Below, one piece after another: positions 6,882 to 15,261 of a DNA stretch of 64,000 bases; within the stretch, counting starts at the first letter, position 1, and each line of letters opens with the position of its first letter. Source of the DNA: Variovorax saccharolyticus (lineage in GTDB: Bacteria > Pseudomonadota > Gammaproteobacteria > Burkholderiales > Burkholderiaceae_C); assembly GCF_030316765.1 (NCBI RefSeq), contig NZ_JASZYT010000003.1, positions 496,001-560,000 of the forward strand, in the 5' to 3' direction. The notes under the pieces were generated by a model, which saw only the letters and a list, made by a program, of their open reading frames with translations, made no database searches and had not been told where the DNA came from. A program made the position numbers and the translations under genes.

Positions 6882-7841
6882 ATGAAGAAGCATCTAGTCG
6901 CGATCGCACTGGGCCTGGCGGCCATGGCTGCCAGCGCGCAGGTCTGGCCGGAAAAGACCGTCACGCTGGTCGTGCCCTTCCCGCCGGGCGGCTCGACCGA
7001 CCAGGTGGCGCGCGCCATCGCTCCGCGGCTCACCGACAAGTTCAAGCAATCTTTCCTGGTCGACAACAAGGCCGGCGCCACGGGCACCATCGGCGCCACC
7101 TTCGTCAAGCGCGCGGCGCCCGATGGCACCACCTTCCTCGTGACCTCGCTCGGTCCGCTGGTCATCGTGCCGCACCTGGTCAAGGGTCTGCAGTACGACG
7201 CCCTCAAGGACTTCGACCTCATCACGGTGGCGGTCGCATCGCCGAACGTGCTGGTGGTGCCTGCGAATTCGCCGCACAAGAACGTGGCGGACGTGATCGC
7301 CTTCGAGAAGGCGAATCCCGGCAAGATGACCTTCGCATCGGCCGGCAACGGCTCCAGCGACCATCTGACCGCCGAGCTGTTCTGGCAGCAGACCGGCACC
7401 ACGGGCATCCATGTCCCCTACAAGGGTGGCGCACCGGCCCACACCGACCTCATGGGCGGCCAGGTCGATGCTTCGTTCCAGAACATCAACTCGGTCGCGC
7501 AGTACATCAAGGGCGGCAAGATGCGCGCGCTGGCCGTCACCAGCGCGAAGCGCTCCCCCGTGCTGCCCGACGTGCCGACCCTGGCCGAGGCCGGCGTCAA
7601 GAACGTCGAGGTGGCTTCGTGGCAGGCCATCGTCGCGCCGAAGGGGCTGTCGCCGGCGGTGCGCGACAAGGCCCACGCAGCCTTCGTCGAGGCGCTCAAC
7701 GACCCGAAGGTCAAGGAGCAGTTCACCTCCATCGGCTTCGAGATGGTCGCCAACACCCCGGCTCAGTTCGCCGAGTTCCAGCAGAAGGAATACGCGCGCT
7801 GGAAGAACGTGATCGAGACCGGAAAGATCACGATCGACTGA
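6882..7841 (+). CDS. Bug-family tripartite tricarboxylate transporter receptor
   Basis: A 319-residue periplasmic solute receptor. It has a signal peptide (Lys-rich start, hydrophobic 5-18, cleavage near the ASAQ site) and the Bug-family segment LVVPFPPGGSTDQ after it. Bug proteins bind carboxylates and deliver them to a TctA/TctB permease, but no tctA or tctB gene is in the window, so this receptor is an orphan, as is common in Burkholderiales. The ATG at 6882 was chosen for its GGAGA site and signal peptide; an upstream in-frame ATG at 6789 would run through the promoter. As the first gene of the LacI-controlled operon it probably binds an aldarate. Confidence 0.92.
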   Translation: MKKHLVAIALGLAAMAASAQVWPEKTVTLVVPFPPGGSTDQVARAIAPRLTDKFKQSFLVDNKAGATGTIGATFVKRAAPDGTTFLVTSLGPLVIVPHLVKGLQYDALKDFDLITVAVASPNVLVVPANSPHKNVADVIAFEKANPGKMTFASAGNGSSDHLTAELFWQQTGTTGIHVPYKGGAPAHTDLMGGQVDASFQNINSVAQYIKGGKMRALAVTSAKRSPVLPDVPTLAEAGVKNVEVASWQAIVAPKGLSPAVRDKAHAAFVEALNDPKVKEQFTSIGFEMVANTPAQFAEFQQKEYARWKNVIETGKITID

Positions 7842-7848
7842 GCAAGCG

Positions 7849-7870
7849 CTGCCGCGAAGCGCAGCGGCAG
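7849..7870 (+). repeat. Intercistronic hairpin after the Bug receptor gene
   Basis: CTGCCGC (7849-7855), an eight-base loop and GCGGCAG (7864-7870) form a 7-bp stem starting eight bases after the stop codon, with no T-run. Such hairpins often stabilise the upstream part of an mRNA, letting a solute receptor be made in excess over its partners; that role here is inferred. Confidence 0.45.
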
Positions 7871-7898
7871 AACCGGACCTCCTGAAAGCAATTCCGCC

Positions 7899-9050
7899 AT
7901 GACCACCTCCCCTTCCTCCTCCTCCAGCGACAGCATCACCTGGGTTCGCGTCTCGTCGTGCTACCTGCCGCTCGCCAACCCGATCAGCGACGCCAAGGTC
8001 CTGACCGGCCGCCAGAAGCCGATGACCGAGATCGCGATGCTGTTCGCCGAGATCGAGACGAAGGACGGCCATCGCGGCCTCGGCTTCAGCTACTCGAAGC
8101 GCGCCGGCGGCCCGGGCCAGTTCGCGCATGCGAAGGAGATCGCACCGGCACTGATTGGAGAAGACCCGAGCGACATCTCCAGGCTCTGGACCAAGCTGTG
8201 CTGGGCCGGGGCCTCGGTCGGCCGCAGCGGCATGGCGGTGCAGGCGATCGGCGCCTTCGACGTCGCGCTCTACGACCTGAAGGCCAGGCGCGCCGGCCTC
8301 TCGCTGTCGAAGCTGCTCGGCTCGCAGCGCGATTCGGTGCAGTGCTACAACACCTCGGGCGGCTTCCTCCATACGCCGCTCGACCAGTTGCTGGTGAACG
8401 CGGCGGCCTCGCGTGAGCGCGGCATCGGCGGCATCAAGCTCAAGGTCGGCCAGCCCGACCGGGCTCTGGACATCCGCCGTGTGGAGGCGGTGCGCAAGCA
8501 CCTGGGCGACGACATGCCGCTGATGGTCGATGCCAACCAGCAGTGGGACCGGCCGACGGCTCAGCGCATGTGCCGCATCTTCGAGCAGTTCAACCTGGTG
8601 TGGATCGAAGAGCCGCTCGATGCCTACGACTTCGAGGGCCACGCGGCGCTGGCGGCCCAGTTCGACACCCCGATCGCCACCGGCGAGATGCTGACCAGCG
8701 CGGCCGAGCACGGAGAACTGATCCGTCACCGCGCCGCCGACTACCTGATGCCCGACGCGCCCCGCGTGGGCGGGATCACGCCCTTCCTGAAGGTCGCCGG
8801 CCTGGCGGAGCAGGCCGGCCTCAGCCTGGGCCCGCACTTTGCGATGGAACTGCACGTTCATCTGGGCGCGGTCTACGCGACCGAGCCCTGGGTCGAGCAT
8901 TTCGACTGGCTCGAGCCCCTGTTCAACGAACGCCTCGAGATCCGCAACGGCCGCATGCTGGTGCCGACCCGCCCCGGCCTCGGCCTGAGCCTGAGCGAAC
9001 AGGTCAAGGGCTGGACGCGCGAGGAAGCCGAAACGGGCCGCAGAGCCTGA
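7899..9050 (+). CDS. L-talarate/galactarate dehydratase-like enolase superfamily enzyme
   Basis: A 383-residue mandelate racemase/muconate lactonizing enzyme-type protein. An N-terminal capping domain spans about 15-140 and the barrel follows. Active-site residues are visible: KxK at K180-K182, metal ligands D211 (VDANQQWD), E237 (IEEP) and E263 (GEML), and the general base H313 (GPHF). The Lys/His pair and overall similarity fit talarate/galactarate dehydratases, which dehydrate galactarate to 5-keto-4-deoxy-glucarate. It lies between the receptor and GarD genes, so the operon would hold two unrelated enzymes for one sugar acid. Other acid-sugar specificities in the same subgroup remain possible. 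Confidence 0.85.
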   Translation: MTTSPSSSSSDSITWVRVSSCYLPLANPISDAKVLTGRQKPMTEIAMLFAEIETKDGHRGLGFSYSKRAGGPGQFAHAKEIAPALIGEDPSDISRLWTKLCWAGASVGRSGMAVQAIGAFDVALYDLKARRAGLSLSKLLGSQRDSVQCYNTSGGFLHTPLDQLLVNAAASRERGIGGIKLKVGQPDRALDIRRVEAVRKHLGDDMPLMVDANQQWDRPTAQRMCRIFEQFNLVWIEEPLDAYDFEGHAALAAQFDTPIATGEMLTSAAEHGELIRHRAADYLMPDAPRVGGITPFLKVAGLAEQAGLSLGPHFAMELHVHLGAVYATEPWVEHFDWLEPLFNERLEIRNGRMLVPTRPGLGLSLSEQVKGWTREEAETGRRA

Positions 9051-9089
9051 GCACGCGCGGCGCCGAACATCGAACATCGAAGAACTCCC

Positions 9090-10682
9090 ATGAGCGAATC
9101 CCTCACACACAAGCCGCCGCTCACCATCCGCATGCACGCGAACGACAACGTCGCGATCGTGGCCAACGACGGCGGCCTGGCGGGCGGCACGGTGTTCCCC
9201 TCGGGCCTGGTGCTGCGCGAGAAGGTGCCCCAGGCGCACAAGGTGGCGCTGGTCGACATCCCCGAGGGCGGCGTGGTGCGCCGCTACGACGTGCCGATCG
9301 GCTACGCGCTCAAGGACATCCCGGCCGGCAGCTGGGTGCACGAGCGGCTCCTGAAGATGCCCGCCGCGCGCGAGCTCCAGGGCCTGCCCATCGCCACCGT
9401 CAGGCCGCCCGCGGCGGCGGCGCTCGAGGGCTACACCTTCGAGGGCTTTCGCAATCCCGACGGCTCCGTCGGCACCCGCAACATCCTGGCCATCACCCAG
9501 ACCGTGCAGTGCGTGGCCGGTGTCACCGATTTCGCGGTCCAGCGCATCAAGGCCGAGCTGCTGCCCCGGTTCCCCAACGTCGACGACGTCGTCGCCCTCG
9601 CCCACGGCTACGGCTGCGGCGTGGCGATCGACGCCCCCGACGCCGTCATCCCGATCCGCACGCTGCGCAACATCAGCCTCAATCCGAACTTCGGCGGCGA
9701 GGTGATGGTGGTCAGCCTGGGCTGCGAGAAGCTGCAGCCCGAGCGCCTGCTGCCCCCGGGCAGCATCGCGCTGGTGGACGAGCGCAACGTGGCCGACGTC
9801 GGCGACAGCGCCGACGCCAAGCTCGACGTCGTCTGCCTGCAGGACGAGGCCCACGTGGGCTTCATGTCGATGGTCGACTCGATCCTGCGCCAGGCCGAGG
9901 AGCATCTCGAACGACTGAACGCCCGCCGGCGCGAGACCGTGCCCGCCAGCGAGCTGGTGGTGGGCGTGCAGTGCGGCGGCAGCGACGCCTTCTCGGGCGT
10001 GACGGCCAACCCGGCGGTGGGTTTCTGCACCGACTTGCTGGTGCGCGCCGGTGCCACCGTGATGTTCTCCGAGGTGACCGAGGTGCGCGACGGCATCGAC
10101 CAGCTGACCTCGCGCGCCAGCACGCCCGAGGTGGCCGAGGCGATGATCCGCGAGATGGCCTGGTACGACGCCTACCTGGACCGCGGGCGCGTGGACCGCA
10201 GCGCCAACACCACGCCCGGCAACAAGAAGGGCGGGCTCTCCAACATCGTGGAGAAGGCGATGGGCTCGATCGTCAAGAGCGGCAGCGCGCCGATCTCGGG
10301 CGTGGTCGCGCCGGGCGAGAAGGCCCGCCAGAAGGGGCTGCTGTACGCCGCCACGCCGGCGAGCGACTTCATCTGCGGCACCTTGCAACTGGCCGCGGGC
10401 ATGAACCTGCACGTCTTCACCACCGGCCGCGGCACGCCCTACGGCCTGGCCGAGGTGCCGGTGATCAAGGTCGCCACCCGCAGCGACCTGGCGCGCCGCT
10501 GGCACGACCTGATGGACGTCAACGCCGGGCGCATCGCCGACGGCGACGCCACCATCGAGGACATCGGCTGGGAGATGTTCCGACTGATGCTCGAAGTCGC
10601 CAGCGGCCGCCGCAAGACCTGGGCCGAGCAGTGGAAGCTGCACAACGCACTGGTGTTGTTCAACCCGGCACCGGTCACGTGA
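9090..10682 (+). CDS. garD: Galactarate dehydratase GarD (UxaA family)
   Basis: A 530-residue protein close in length to the ~523-residue E. coli GarD and very like it by eye: DNVAI..N..G near the start, [69 protein letters not shown] and an NPAPVT end. An N-terminal SAF-like domain (about 1-95) is followed by the catalytic UxaA C-terminal domain. GarD is an iron-dependent dehydratase that turns galactarate into 5-keto-4-deoxy-glucarate. The next enzymes (aldolase, tartronate semialdehyde reductase) are not in the window. It is the last gene of the LacI-regulated operon. Confidence 0.93.
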   Translation: MSESLTHKPPLTIRMHANDNVAIVANDGGLAGGTVFPSGLVLREKVPQAHKVALVDIPEGGVVRRYDVPIGYALKDIPAGSWVHERLLKMPAARELQGLPIATVRPPAAAALEGYTFEGFRNPDGSVGTRNILAITQTVQCVAGVTDFAVQRIKAELLPRFPNVDDVVALAHGYGCGVAIDAPDAVIPIRTLRNISLNPNFGGEVMVVSLGCEKLQPERLLPPGSIALVDERNVADVGDSADAKLDVVCLQDEAHVGFMSMVDSILRQAEEHLERLNARRRETVPASELVVGVQCGGSDAFSGVTANPAVGFCTDLLVRAGATVMFSEVTEVRDGIDQLTSRASTPEVAEAMIREMAWYDAYLDRGRVDRSANTTPGNKKGGLSNIVEKAMGSIVKSGSAPISGVVAPGEKARQKGLLYAATPASDFICGTLQLAAGMNLHVFTTGRGTPYGLAEVPVIKVATRSDLARRWHDLMDVNAGRIADGDATIEDIGWEMFRLMLEVASGRRKTWAEQWKLHNALVLFNPAPVT

Positions 10683-10684
10683 GG

Positions 10685-10754
10685 CCTTGCGGGACAAATC
10701 CTGAGACCTTGCGGGACAGACCAAGAAACTGCGCAGCAGTTTTTGCTCTGTCCT
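10685..10754. repeat. CCTTGCGGGACAG hairpin repeat, copy 1 (with a partial duplication)
   Basis: CCTTGCGGGACA occurs at 10685-10696 and again at 10708-10719. From the second, GGGACAGA (10713-10720) pairs with TCTGTCCT (10747-10754), and inside it AAACTGC (10726-10732) pairs with GCAGTTT (10736-10742). Inside the sdh operon (62068-62115) the same outer stem encloses a different inner stem. It lies between garD and the convergent gene ending at 10762, where it could also end or protect the garD transcript. Confidence 0.6.
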
Positions 10755-10761
10755 CAACTGA

Positions 10762-11130
10762 TCAGAAGTCTCCCCCAGCCACCTCGATCCTCACCTCCAC
10801 CGCCCCAGCCACCCCAAACGCCTCCGCCCCCTCATCGAGCCTGCCAAGCACATGAAACCCCCCTCTGATCTTCTGCCCGTCGTGGCGATGAAAGATCGCG
10901 AGGTCGGGCCCCGGCGCCCAGCAGATCATGTCGCCGGCCTCGCAGGCCCGGCTCCGGGTCCGCGTGCGCCGACGCGAGATGGCGCGCGGCAGCGGACCGA
11001 ACTTCTCCCTGTTGAAGAGATCGTGCATCGTGATCGCGAGCGGCAGCATGGCGGCGAACTCCCGTGCCGTCGGGTTGTCGGCCAGAGTGGCCGGAATGAC
11101 CTTGCCGTCGAGTTTCAGATGGATCTTCAT
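10762..11130 (-). CDS. Cyclophilin-like fold protein
   Basis: A 122-residue cytoplasmic protein matching the small bacterial cyclophilin-like family: KIHLKLDGKVIPATLADNPTA, then LFNREKFGPLPRAIS, GDMICWAPGPDLAIFHRHDG and GFHVLGRLDEG. Function in the family is not established; peptidyl-prolyl isomerase activity should not be assumed. An unusual Arg-rich stretch (SRRRTRTRSRACEAGD) replaces the Gly-rich loop usual before the GD motif. The ATG at 11128-11130 was chosen because it begins the conserved strand. It reads in the same direction as, and 132 bases after, the AraC regulator gene, which may control it. Confidence 0.8.
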   Translation of the reverse strand: MKIHLKLDGKVIPATLADNPTAREFAAMLPLAITMHDLFNREKFGPLPRAISRRRTRTRSRACEAGDMICWAPGPDLAIFHRHDGQKIRGGFHVLGRLDEGAEAFGVAGAVEVRIEVAGGDF

Positions 11131-11262
11131 GATTGACCTTTCGCGCGGGCCGATCGACAGGGCGAGCGCCTCCACGCGATGCCGACCGGCGGCATCGCCG
11201 ATCGGGCGATGGGATTGATTGAAATTCGGGCCGCTGCCGGCGGCAGCGCTGCGCTCGCCGGC

Positions 11263-12228
11263 TCAGGCGCTCCTGCGGCCCAGTTGAAGTTCACGCAGGC
11301 GCTTGACGTCGCGTGCCGGCGGCAAGCCGAAGAAGCGGCTGTACTCGCGATTGAACTGCGACTGGCTCTCGTAGCCCACGCGGTGCCCCGCGGTCGCGGC
11401 ATCCACGTGTTCGCTGATCATGATTCGCCGCGACTCCTGCAGGCGCAGCTGCTTCTGGAACTGCAGCGGGCTCATGGCCGTGACGGCCTTGAAGTGCTGG
11501 TGCAGGGACGACACGCTCATGTGGACTTCATCGGCCAGTTCCTCGACCCGGAGCGGCTGCTGGAAACGCTGCGAGAGCACGCTGATGGCCTGCGAGATGC
11601 GCTGGCTGTGGCTGTCGACCACCGCCATCTGCGCCAGCCGCCAGCCGTCGGGCGACCTCAGCAGGCGGTACAGGATCTCGCGGGTGATCAGCGGCGCCAG
11701 CGCCGCCACGTCGTCGGGCGAATCCAGCAGCTTGAGCATGCGCAGGACCGGATCCAGCAGCGTGGGGGACAGCTCGCCGGTGAAGATGCCGCGTTGCGAA
11801 GCTCGCGTCGGGAAGCTCTCGCCGAGCCGAAGATCCAGGGCCAGCGCAGCGATGTCCTTGACGTCGAAGCCGAGCCTGAGCCCGAGGTACGGCGCCTCGG
11901 GCGATGCGTCGACCACCTGGCCCGCCACCGGAAGGTTCTGCGCCACCACGAGGTACTGGCTGCTGTCGTAGATGTACACCTCTTCGGCCAGCAGCACCCG
12001 CTTGCTGCCCTGGGCCAGCACGCAGAAGGCCGGTTCGTGCATCGCGTGCACCGGATGCTGCATCTGCGACACCCGGGCCAGCGTGAGGCGCGGTATCGCG
12101 GTCTCGTGAGCGCCGTCGCTGCCGGTGACGCGGTCGATGATCGCGGCGAGCTCGGCCCTCATCACGGTGGTCTGCAACTGGTCGACGGGACGCTCGCTGC
12201 GCAGTGCGTGGGGGATGGATGTCTGCAT
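11263..12228 (-). CDS. AraC family transcriptional regulator
   Basis: About 321 residues from the ATG at 12228; in-frame ATGs at 12246 and 12306 would add 6 or 26 residues and cannot be ruled out, since none has a strong ribosome site. The N-terminal half is the AraC-type N-terminal cupin domain; the C-terminal ~100 residues hold two helix-turn-helices (VEELADEVHMSVSSLHQHF and the second around DAATAGHRVGYESQSQFNREYSRFFG). This group usually controls nearby oxidoreductase or small-protein genes, so the cyclophilin-like gene downstream is a candidate target. No operator was recognised in 12229-12425, which holds only its promoter region and the helicase terminator. Confidence 0.88.
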   Translation of the reverse strand: MQTSIPHALRSERPVDQLQTTVMRAELAAIIDRVTGSDGAHETAIPRLTLARVSQMQHPVHAMHEPAFCVLAQGSKRVLLAEEVYIYDSSQYLVVAQNLPVAGQVVDASPEAPYLGLRLGFDVKDIAALALDLRLGESFPTRASQRGIFTGELSPTLLDPVLRMLKLLDSPDDVAALAPLITREILYRLLRSPDGWRLAQMAVVDSHSQRISQAISVLSQRFQQPLRVEELADEVHMSVSSLHQHFKAVTAMSPLQFQKQLRLQESRRIMISEHVDAATAGHRVGYESQSQFNREYSRFFGLPPARDVKRLRELQLGRRSA

Positions 12229-12354
12229 GGACCGAAGCTTATGCATCCCGACGCCCTTTGTCTCGGCTCTCTCCTTGCCGCCGGAGGATCGTGCAAACAT
12301 CTTCAACGATCCAGCAAGGGCGGCTGCAAATCGCGCGCCGGGCCTCTCCGCACA

Positions 12355-12381
12355 AACGACAAAGCCCGCACGAATGCGGGC
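12355..12381 (-). terminator. Rho-independent terminator of the DEAD-box helicase gene
   Basis: On the minus strand GCCCGCA, loop TTCG, TGCGGGC (12381-12364) is followed by TTTGTCGTTTG. It lies 45 bases after the helicase stop codon. Confidence 0.7.
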
Positions 12382-12425
12382 CTTGTCCGGCAGAGCGAGC
12401 GGCTGCGGGAGCCGCTCCTCAGTCC

Positions 12426-14324
12426 TCAGCGCGTCGGCTTGAAGCCACGCGGCTTCTGGGCGTCGCGCGGCACGAAGACCTTGCCGCCGCCACCGCCGGC
12501 ATGGCCGCGCGGGGCGAAGCCGTCGCCACGACCGGCACCGCCGCCGAAGCCGCCGCCGCGCGGGGCATTGTCGAAACCGCCGCGCGGCGCGCTGTCGCCC
12601 CAGCCCGGCTTGCGGCCATAGCCGCCGCCGCCTTCATCGCGGCCGCCGCCGAAGCCGGCGTTGCCCGCGTTCTGGAAGCCGCGCGGCGCACCGGCGCCCG
12701 GGCCGCGTGCATTGCGGTCGTTGAAACCGCTGGCACCAGCGTAGTTGCTGCCGCCGCCGAAACCACCGGCGTTGCCGCCGCGATGGCCACCGCCGCCACC
12801 GAACTTGCGATCGCGCGAATGGTTGTCACGGCTGTCGCGGCCACGGCCGCCGAAGTCGCCTTGCGGGCGCGATTGCGGCGCACGCTGCTGCGGCTCGAGG
12901 CCGGGGATGACCTCGGACTTGAACTGCTGGCGGGTGTAGCCCTCGATGTCGAAGATCCGGCGGCGGTCGCGCTGCTCGGCGAAGGTGATCGCCAGACCGT
13001 CGCGGCCGGCACGGCCGGTGCGGCCGATGCGGTGGGTGTAGTCCTCGGCCTTCATCGGCAGGCCGTAGTTGAAGACGTGCGTGATGGTCGGCACGTCGAT
13101 GCCGCGCGCGGCCACGTCGGTCGCCACCAGGATCTGCACCTGGCCCTGACGCAGCGCCATCAGGCGGCGGTTGCGCAGACCCTGGCTCAGGGCACCGTGC
13201 AGCGCCACGGCGCTGAAGCCGTCCTGCTGCAGGTCGTTGGCCAGGCCGTCGCATTCGACTTGCGTGCTGGCAAACACGATCGCCTGGTTGATGGTCGTGT
13301 CGCGCAGCCAGTGGTCGAGCAGCTTGCGCTTGTGCTGCATGTTGTCGGCCCAGAACAGGCTCTGCTTGATGTTGGCGTGCTTCTCCTGCGGGCTGTCGAT
13401 GGTGACGCGCTGCGGCTCGCGCATCACGCGCTGGGCCAGCTGCTGGATGCGCGGCGCGAAGGTGGCGCTGAACATCATGGTCTGCTGGCGTTCGATCGTC
13501 AGCTGGTTGACTTCGGCCAGGTCGTCCGAGAAGCCGAGGTCGAGCATGCGGTCGGCTTCGTCGACCACCAGGAACTTGACCTGGTCGAGCTTGATCTGCA
13601 TCGAGCGCTGCAGGTCGAGCAGGCGGCCCGGCGTGGCGACCACGAGGTCGGCGTTCTGCAGCTTGGCGATCTGCAGCTGGTAGGGCATGCCGCCCACCAC
13701 GTTGGCGATGCGCAGGCCGCGGCAATGCTTGACCAGGTCGATGGCGTCGTGCGCCACCTGCTGGGCGAGCTCGCGCGTCGGGCACAGGATCAGGGCGCCG
13801 GGCGTGGCGGCCTTGAAATGGCGCGAGTTGGTCGGGTCCTTGCGCTTGGGCTTCTTGGGCGGCGCTTCGCCGCGGGCAGCGGCTTCGGCGGCCAGGCGCT
13901 GGAACTCGGCCTTGCTGGCGGCTTCGGCTTCGGCCTGGCGCTGCAGCAGGGTGTGCAGCACGGGCAGCAGGAAGGCCGCGGTCTTGCCGCTGCCGGTCTG
14001 GCTGGACACCATCAGGTCGACGAAGCGGGTCGCGCCGTCGGCACCGCCGCTGGCGGTCATGGCGCGCGGGATCACCTGCTCCTGCACGGTGGTCGGCTGG
14101 GTGAAGCCCAGGTCCTCGACCGCGGCGATCAGCTCGGGCGCCAGGCCCAGCTTGATGAAGCCGTTCGGCAGCTTCGGCTCGGCAACGGTCTCGACCGCGT
14201 CGAGCGCCTCGAGCTCGGGCACTTCGGCGGCAACGGAAAGCGACTCGCTGACCACGGGGGAAACAGCGAAATCATCGGATTGCACAGGCGCGAACTCGCC
14301 CTGCGCTTCAAAAGCGTCGGTCAT
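12426..14324 (-). CDS. DEAD-box ATP-dependent RNA helicase (RhlE-like)
   Basis: A 632-residue helicase. A 50-residue acidic N-terminal extension precedes the Q motif (about 57-86). Core motifs: SQTGSGKT 108-115, PTREL 182-186, TPGR 231-234, DEAD 255-258, SAT 286-288, HRIGRTGRAGR 431-441. Between motif I and PTREL there is a charged insertion (about 128-172). The last ~150 residues are Gly/Arg-rich with RGG-like and GGG runs, an RNA-binding tail. Such proteins unwind RNA in ribosome assembly, decay or cold adaptation. It has a long 5' leader (14325-14515) and its own terminator, so it looks monocistronic. Confidence 0.93.
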   Translation of the reverse strand: MTDAFEAQGEFAPVQSDDFAVSPVVSESLSVAAEVPELEALDAVETVAEPKLPNGFIKLGLAPELIAAVEDLGFTQPTTVQEQVIPRAMTASGGADGATRFVDLMVSSQTGSGKTAAFLLPVLHTLLQRQAEAEAASKAEFQRLAAEAAARGEAPPKKPKRKDPTNSRHFKAATPGALILCPTRELAQQVAHDAIDLVKHCRGLRIANVVGGMPYQLQIAKLQNADLVVATPGRLLDLQRSMQIKLDQVKFLVVDEADRMLDLGFSDDLAEVNQLTIERQQTMMFSATFAPRIQQLAQRVMREPQRVTIDSPQEKHANIKQSLFWADNMQHKRKLLDHWLRDTTINQAIVFASTQVECDGLANDLQQDGFSAVALHGALSQGLRNRRLMALRQGQVQILVATDVAARGIDVPTITHVFNYGLPMKAEDYTHRIGRTGRAGRDGLAITFAEQRDRRRIFDIEGYTRQQFKSEVIPGLEPQQRAPQSRPQGDFGGRGRDSRDNHSRDRKFGGGGGHRGGNAGGFGGGSNYAGASGFNDRNARGPGAGAPRGFQNAGNAGFGGGRDEGGGGYGRKPGWGDSAPRGGFDNAPRGGGFGGGAGRGDGFAPRGHAGGGGGKVFVPRDAQKPRGFKPTR

Positions 14325-14531
14325 TTATTCAATCTCAAACGCGAGCGCTGCCGTAGGCGGCGCCCCGTCGGGTGGTGAAAAACATCAACCATCCAACGAC
14401 GTTCAGCCGTCGACTCTCGTCGGGGCTGCGGCCCGTGATTCAGTCACTCAACGTGACTCGGGCGCGATGTGCAAGATAGGGAGATGCAAGAAAACGCTGA
14501 AGGCTGTTCAGCGAAGCCTCGAATTATCGCA
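14325..14531 (-). promoter_or_regulatory. Promoter and long structured 5' leader of the helicase gene
   Basis: An extended -10 box reads TGCGATAAT on the minus strand (14531-14523); no good -35 is seen. Transcription from about 14515 would give a ~190-base leader. Short stems can be drawn in it, such as GTCAC/GTGAC and CGACG/CGTCG. Long leaders are common on cold-induced or autoregulated RNA helicase genes; a thermosensor role is only a possibility. Confidence 0.4.
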
Positions 14532-14555
14532 TGAATCCGGGTTTTTACCTAATCT

Positions 14556-15143
14556 TCAATCCTGAAGTTTAAGGAAGGTGTCGCGGTAGTGTGCGAGTTC
14601 CTCGATCGACTCGTGGACATCGGCCAGCGCCGTATGGGCCTGCTGCTTCTTGAAGCCGTTGTAGGCGGCCGGCTTCCAGCGCTTGGCGAGCTCCTTGAGC
14701 GTGCTCACGTCCAGGTTCCGGTAGTGGAAATAGGCTTCCAGCTTGGGCATGTACTTGACCAGGAAGCGGCGGTCCTGGCCGATCGTGTTGCCGCACATCG
14801 GCGAGCCGCTCTTGGGGATGTAGCGCGAGATGAAGTGCATCAGCTCCTTCTCGGCGGCCGCCTCGTCGATGGTCGAGGCCTTGACCTTGTCGATCAGCCC
14901 GCTGCGGCCGTGGGTGCCCTTGTTCCAGGCATCCATGGCGTCGAGCACCTCGTCGCTCTGGTGGATGACCAGCACCGGCCCCTCGATGCGGGGCGTCAGG
15001 TCGGGTCCGGTGACGACCACCGCGATTTCCAGCAGGCGCTCTTTCTCGGGGTCCAGGCCGCTCATCTCGCAGTCGAGCCAGACGAGGTTCTGATCGCTCT
15101 TCTTGAGCGTGGCGGGCGCGGTCGGTGCTGTGGTTTCGGGCAT
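14556..15143 (-). CDS. orn: Oligoribonuclease
   Basis: A 195-residue DEDDh 3'-5' exonuclease that degrades 2-5 nt RNAs, including pGpG from cyclic-di-GMP turnover, to mononucleotides. Visible catalytic motifs are [13 protein letters not shown] (Asp and Glu), [10 protein letters not shown] (Asp) and HTALADV (His and Asp). Against E. coli Orn (about 180 residues) it has a short N-terminal extension rich in Thr/Ala/Pro; the ATG at 15143 was taken as start, and the longer open frame to 15419 has no family match. It is divergent from the membrane protease gene at 15262. Confidence 0.95.
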   Translation of the reverse strand: MPETTAPTAPATLKKSDQNLVWLDCEMSGLDPEKERLLEIAVVVTGPDLTPRIEGPVLVIHQSDEVLDAMDAWNKGTHGRSGLIDKVKASTIDEAAAEKELMHFISRYIPKSGSPMCGNTIGQDRRFLVKYMPKLEAYFHYRNLDVSTLKELAKRWKPAAYNGFKKQQAHTALADVHESIEELAHYRDTFLKLQD

Positions 15144-15261
15144 CGGGCGATTGTCGTCGATGGCTCGCACCCGGCTCCGGCGCCGGACGCCCCTGATGAC
15201 AGCAGGCCGACCGGACGGCGGGCGCCAGGCTCCGCGAAGGCGGGGGCTAAACTCTGCCGCC

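Noticed and set aside
6894..10757. A 1287-codon open frame on the minus strand across the aldarate genes
   Set aside because: It is antisense to three well-supported genes with clear family motifs. At this GC content stop codons are rare in the opposite frames, so such long open frames are expected and its composition (Arg, Gly, His-rich) is not protein-like.
10762..11130. Frameshift in the cyclophilin-like gene because of an Arg-rich stretch
   Set aside because: The frame before and after the stretch matches the family with no change, so it is more likely a divergent loop than a pair of compensating frameshifts.
12430..12830. Apparent GC-rich repeats at the helicase 3' end
   Set aside because: They are codons of a Gly/Arg-rich RGG-type tail, not independent DNA repeats or a CRISPR-like array.
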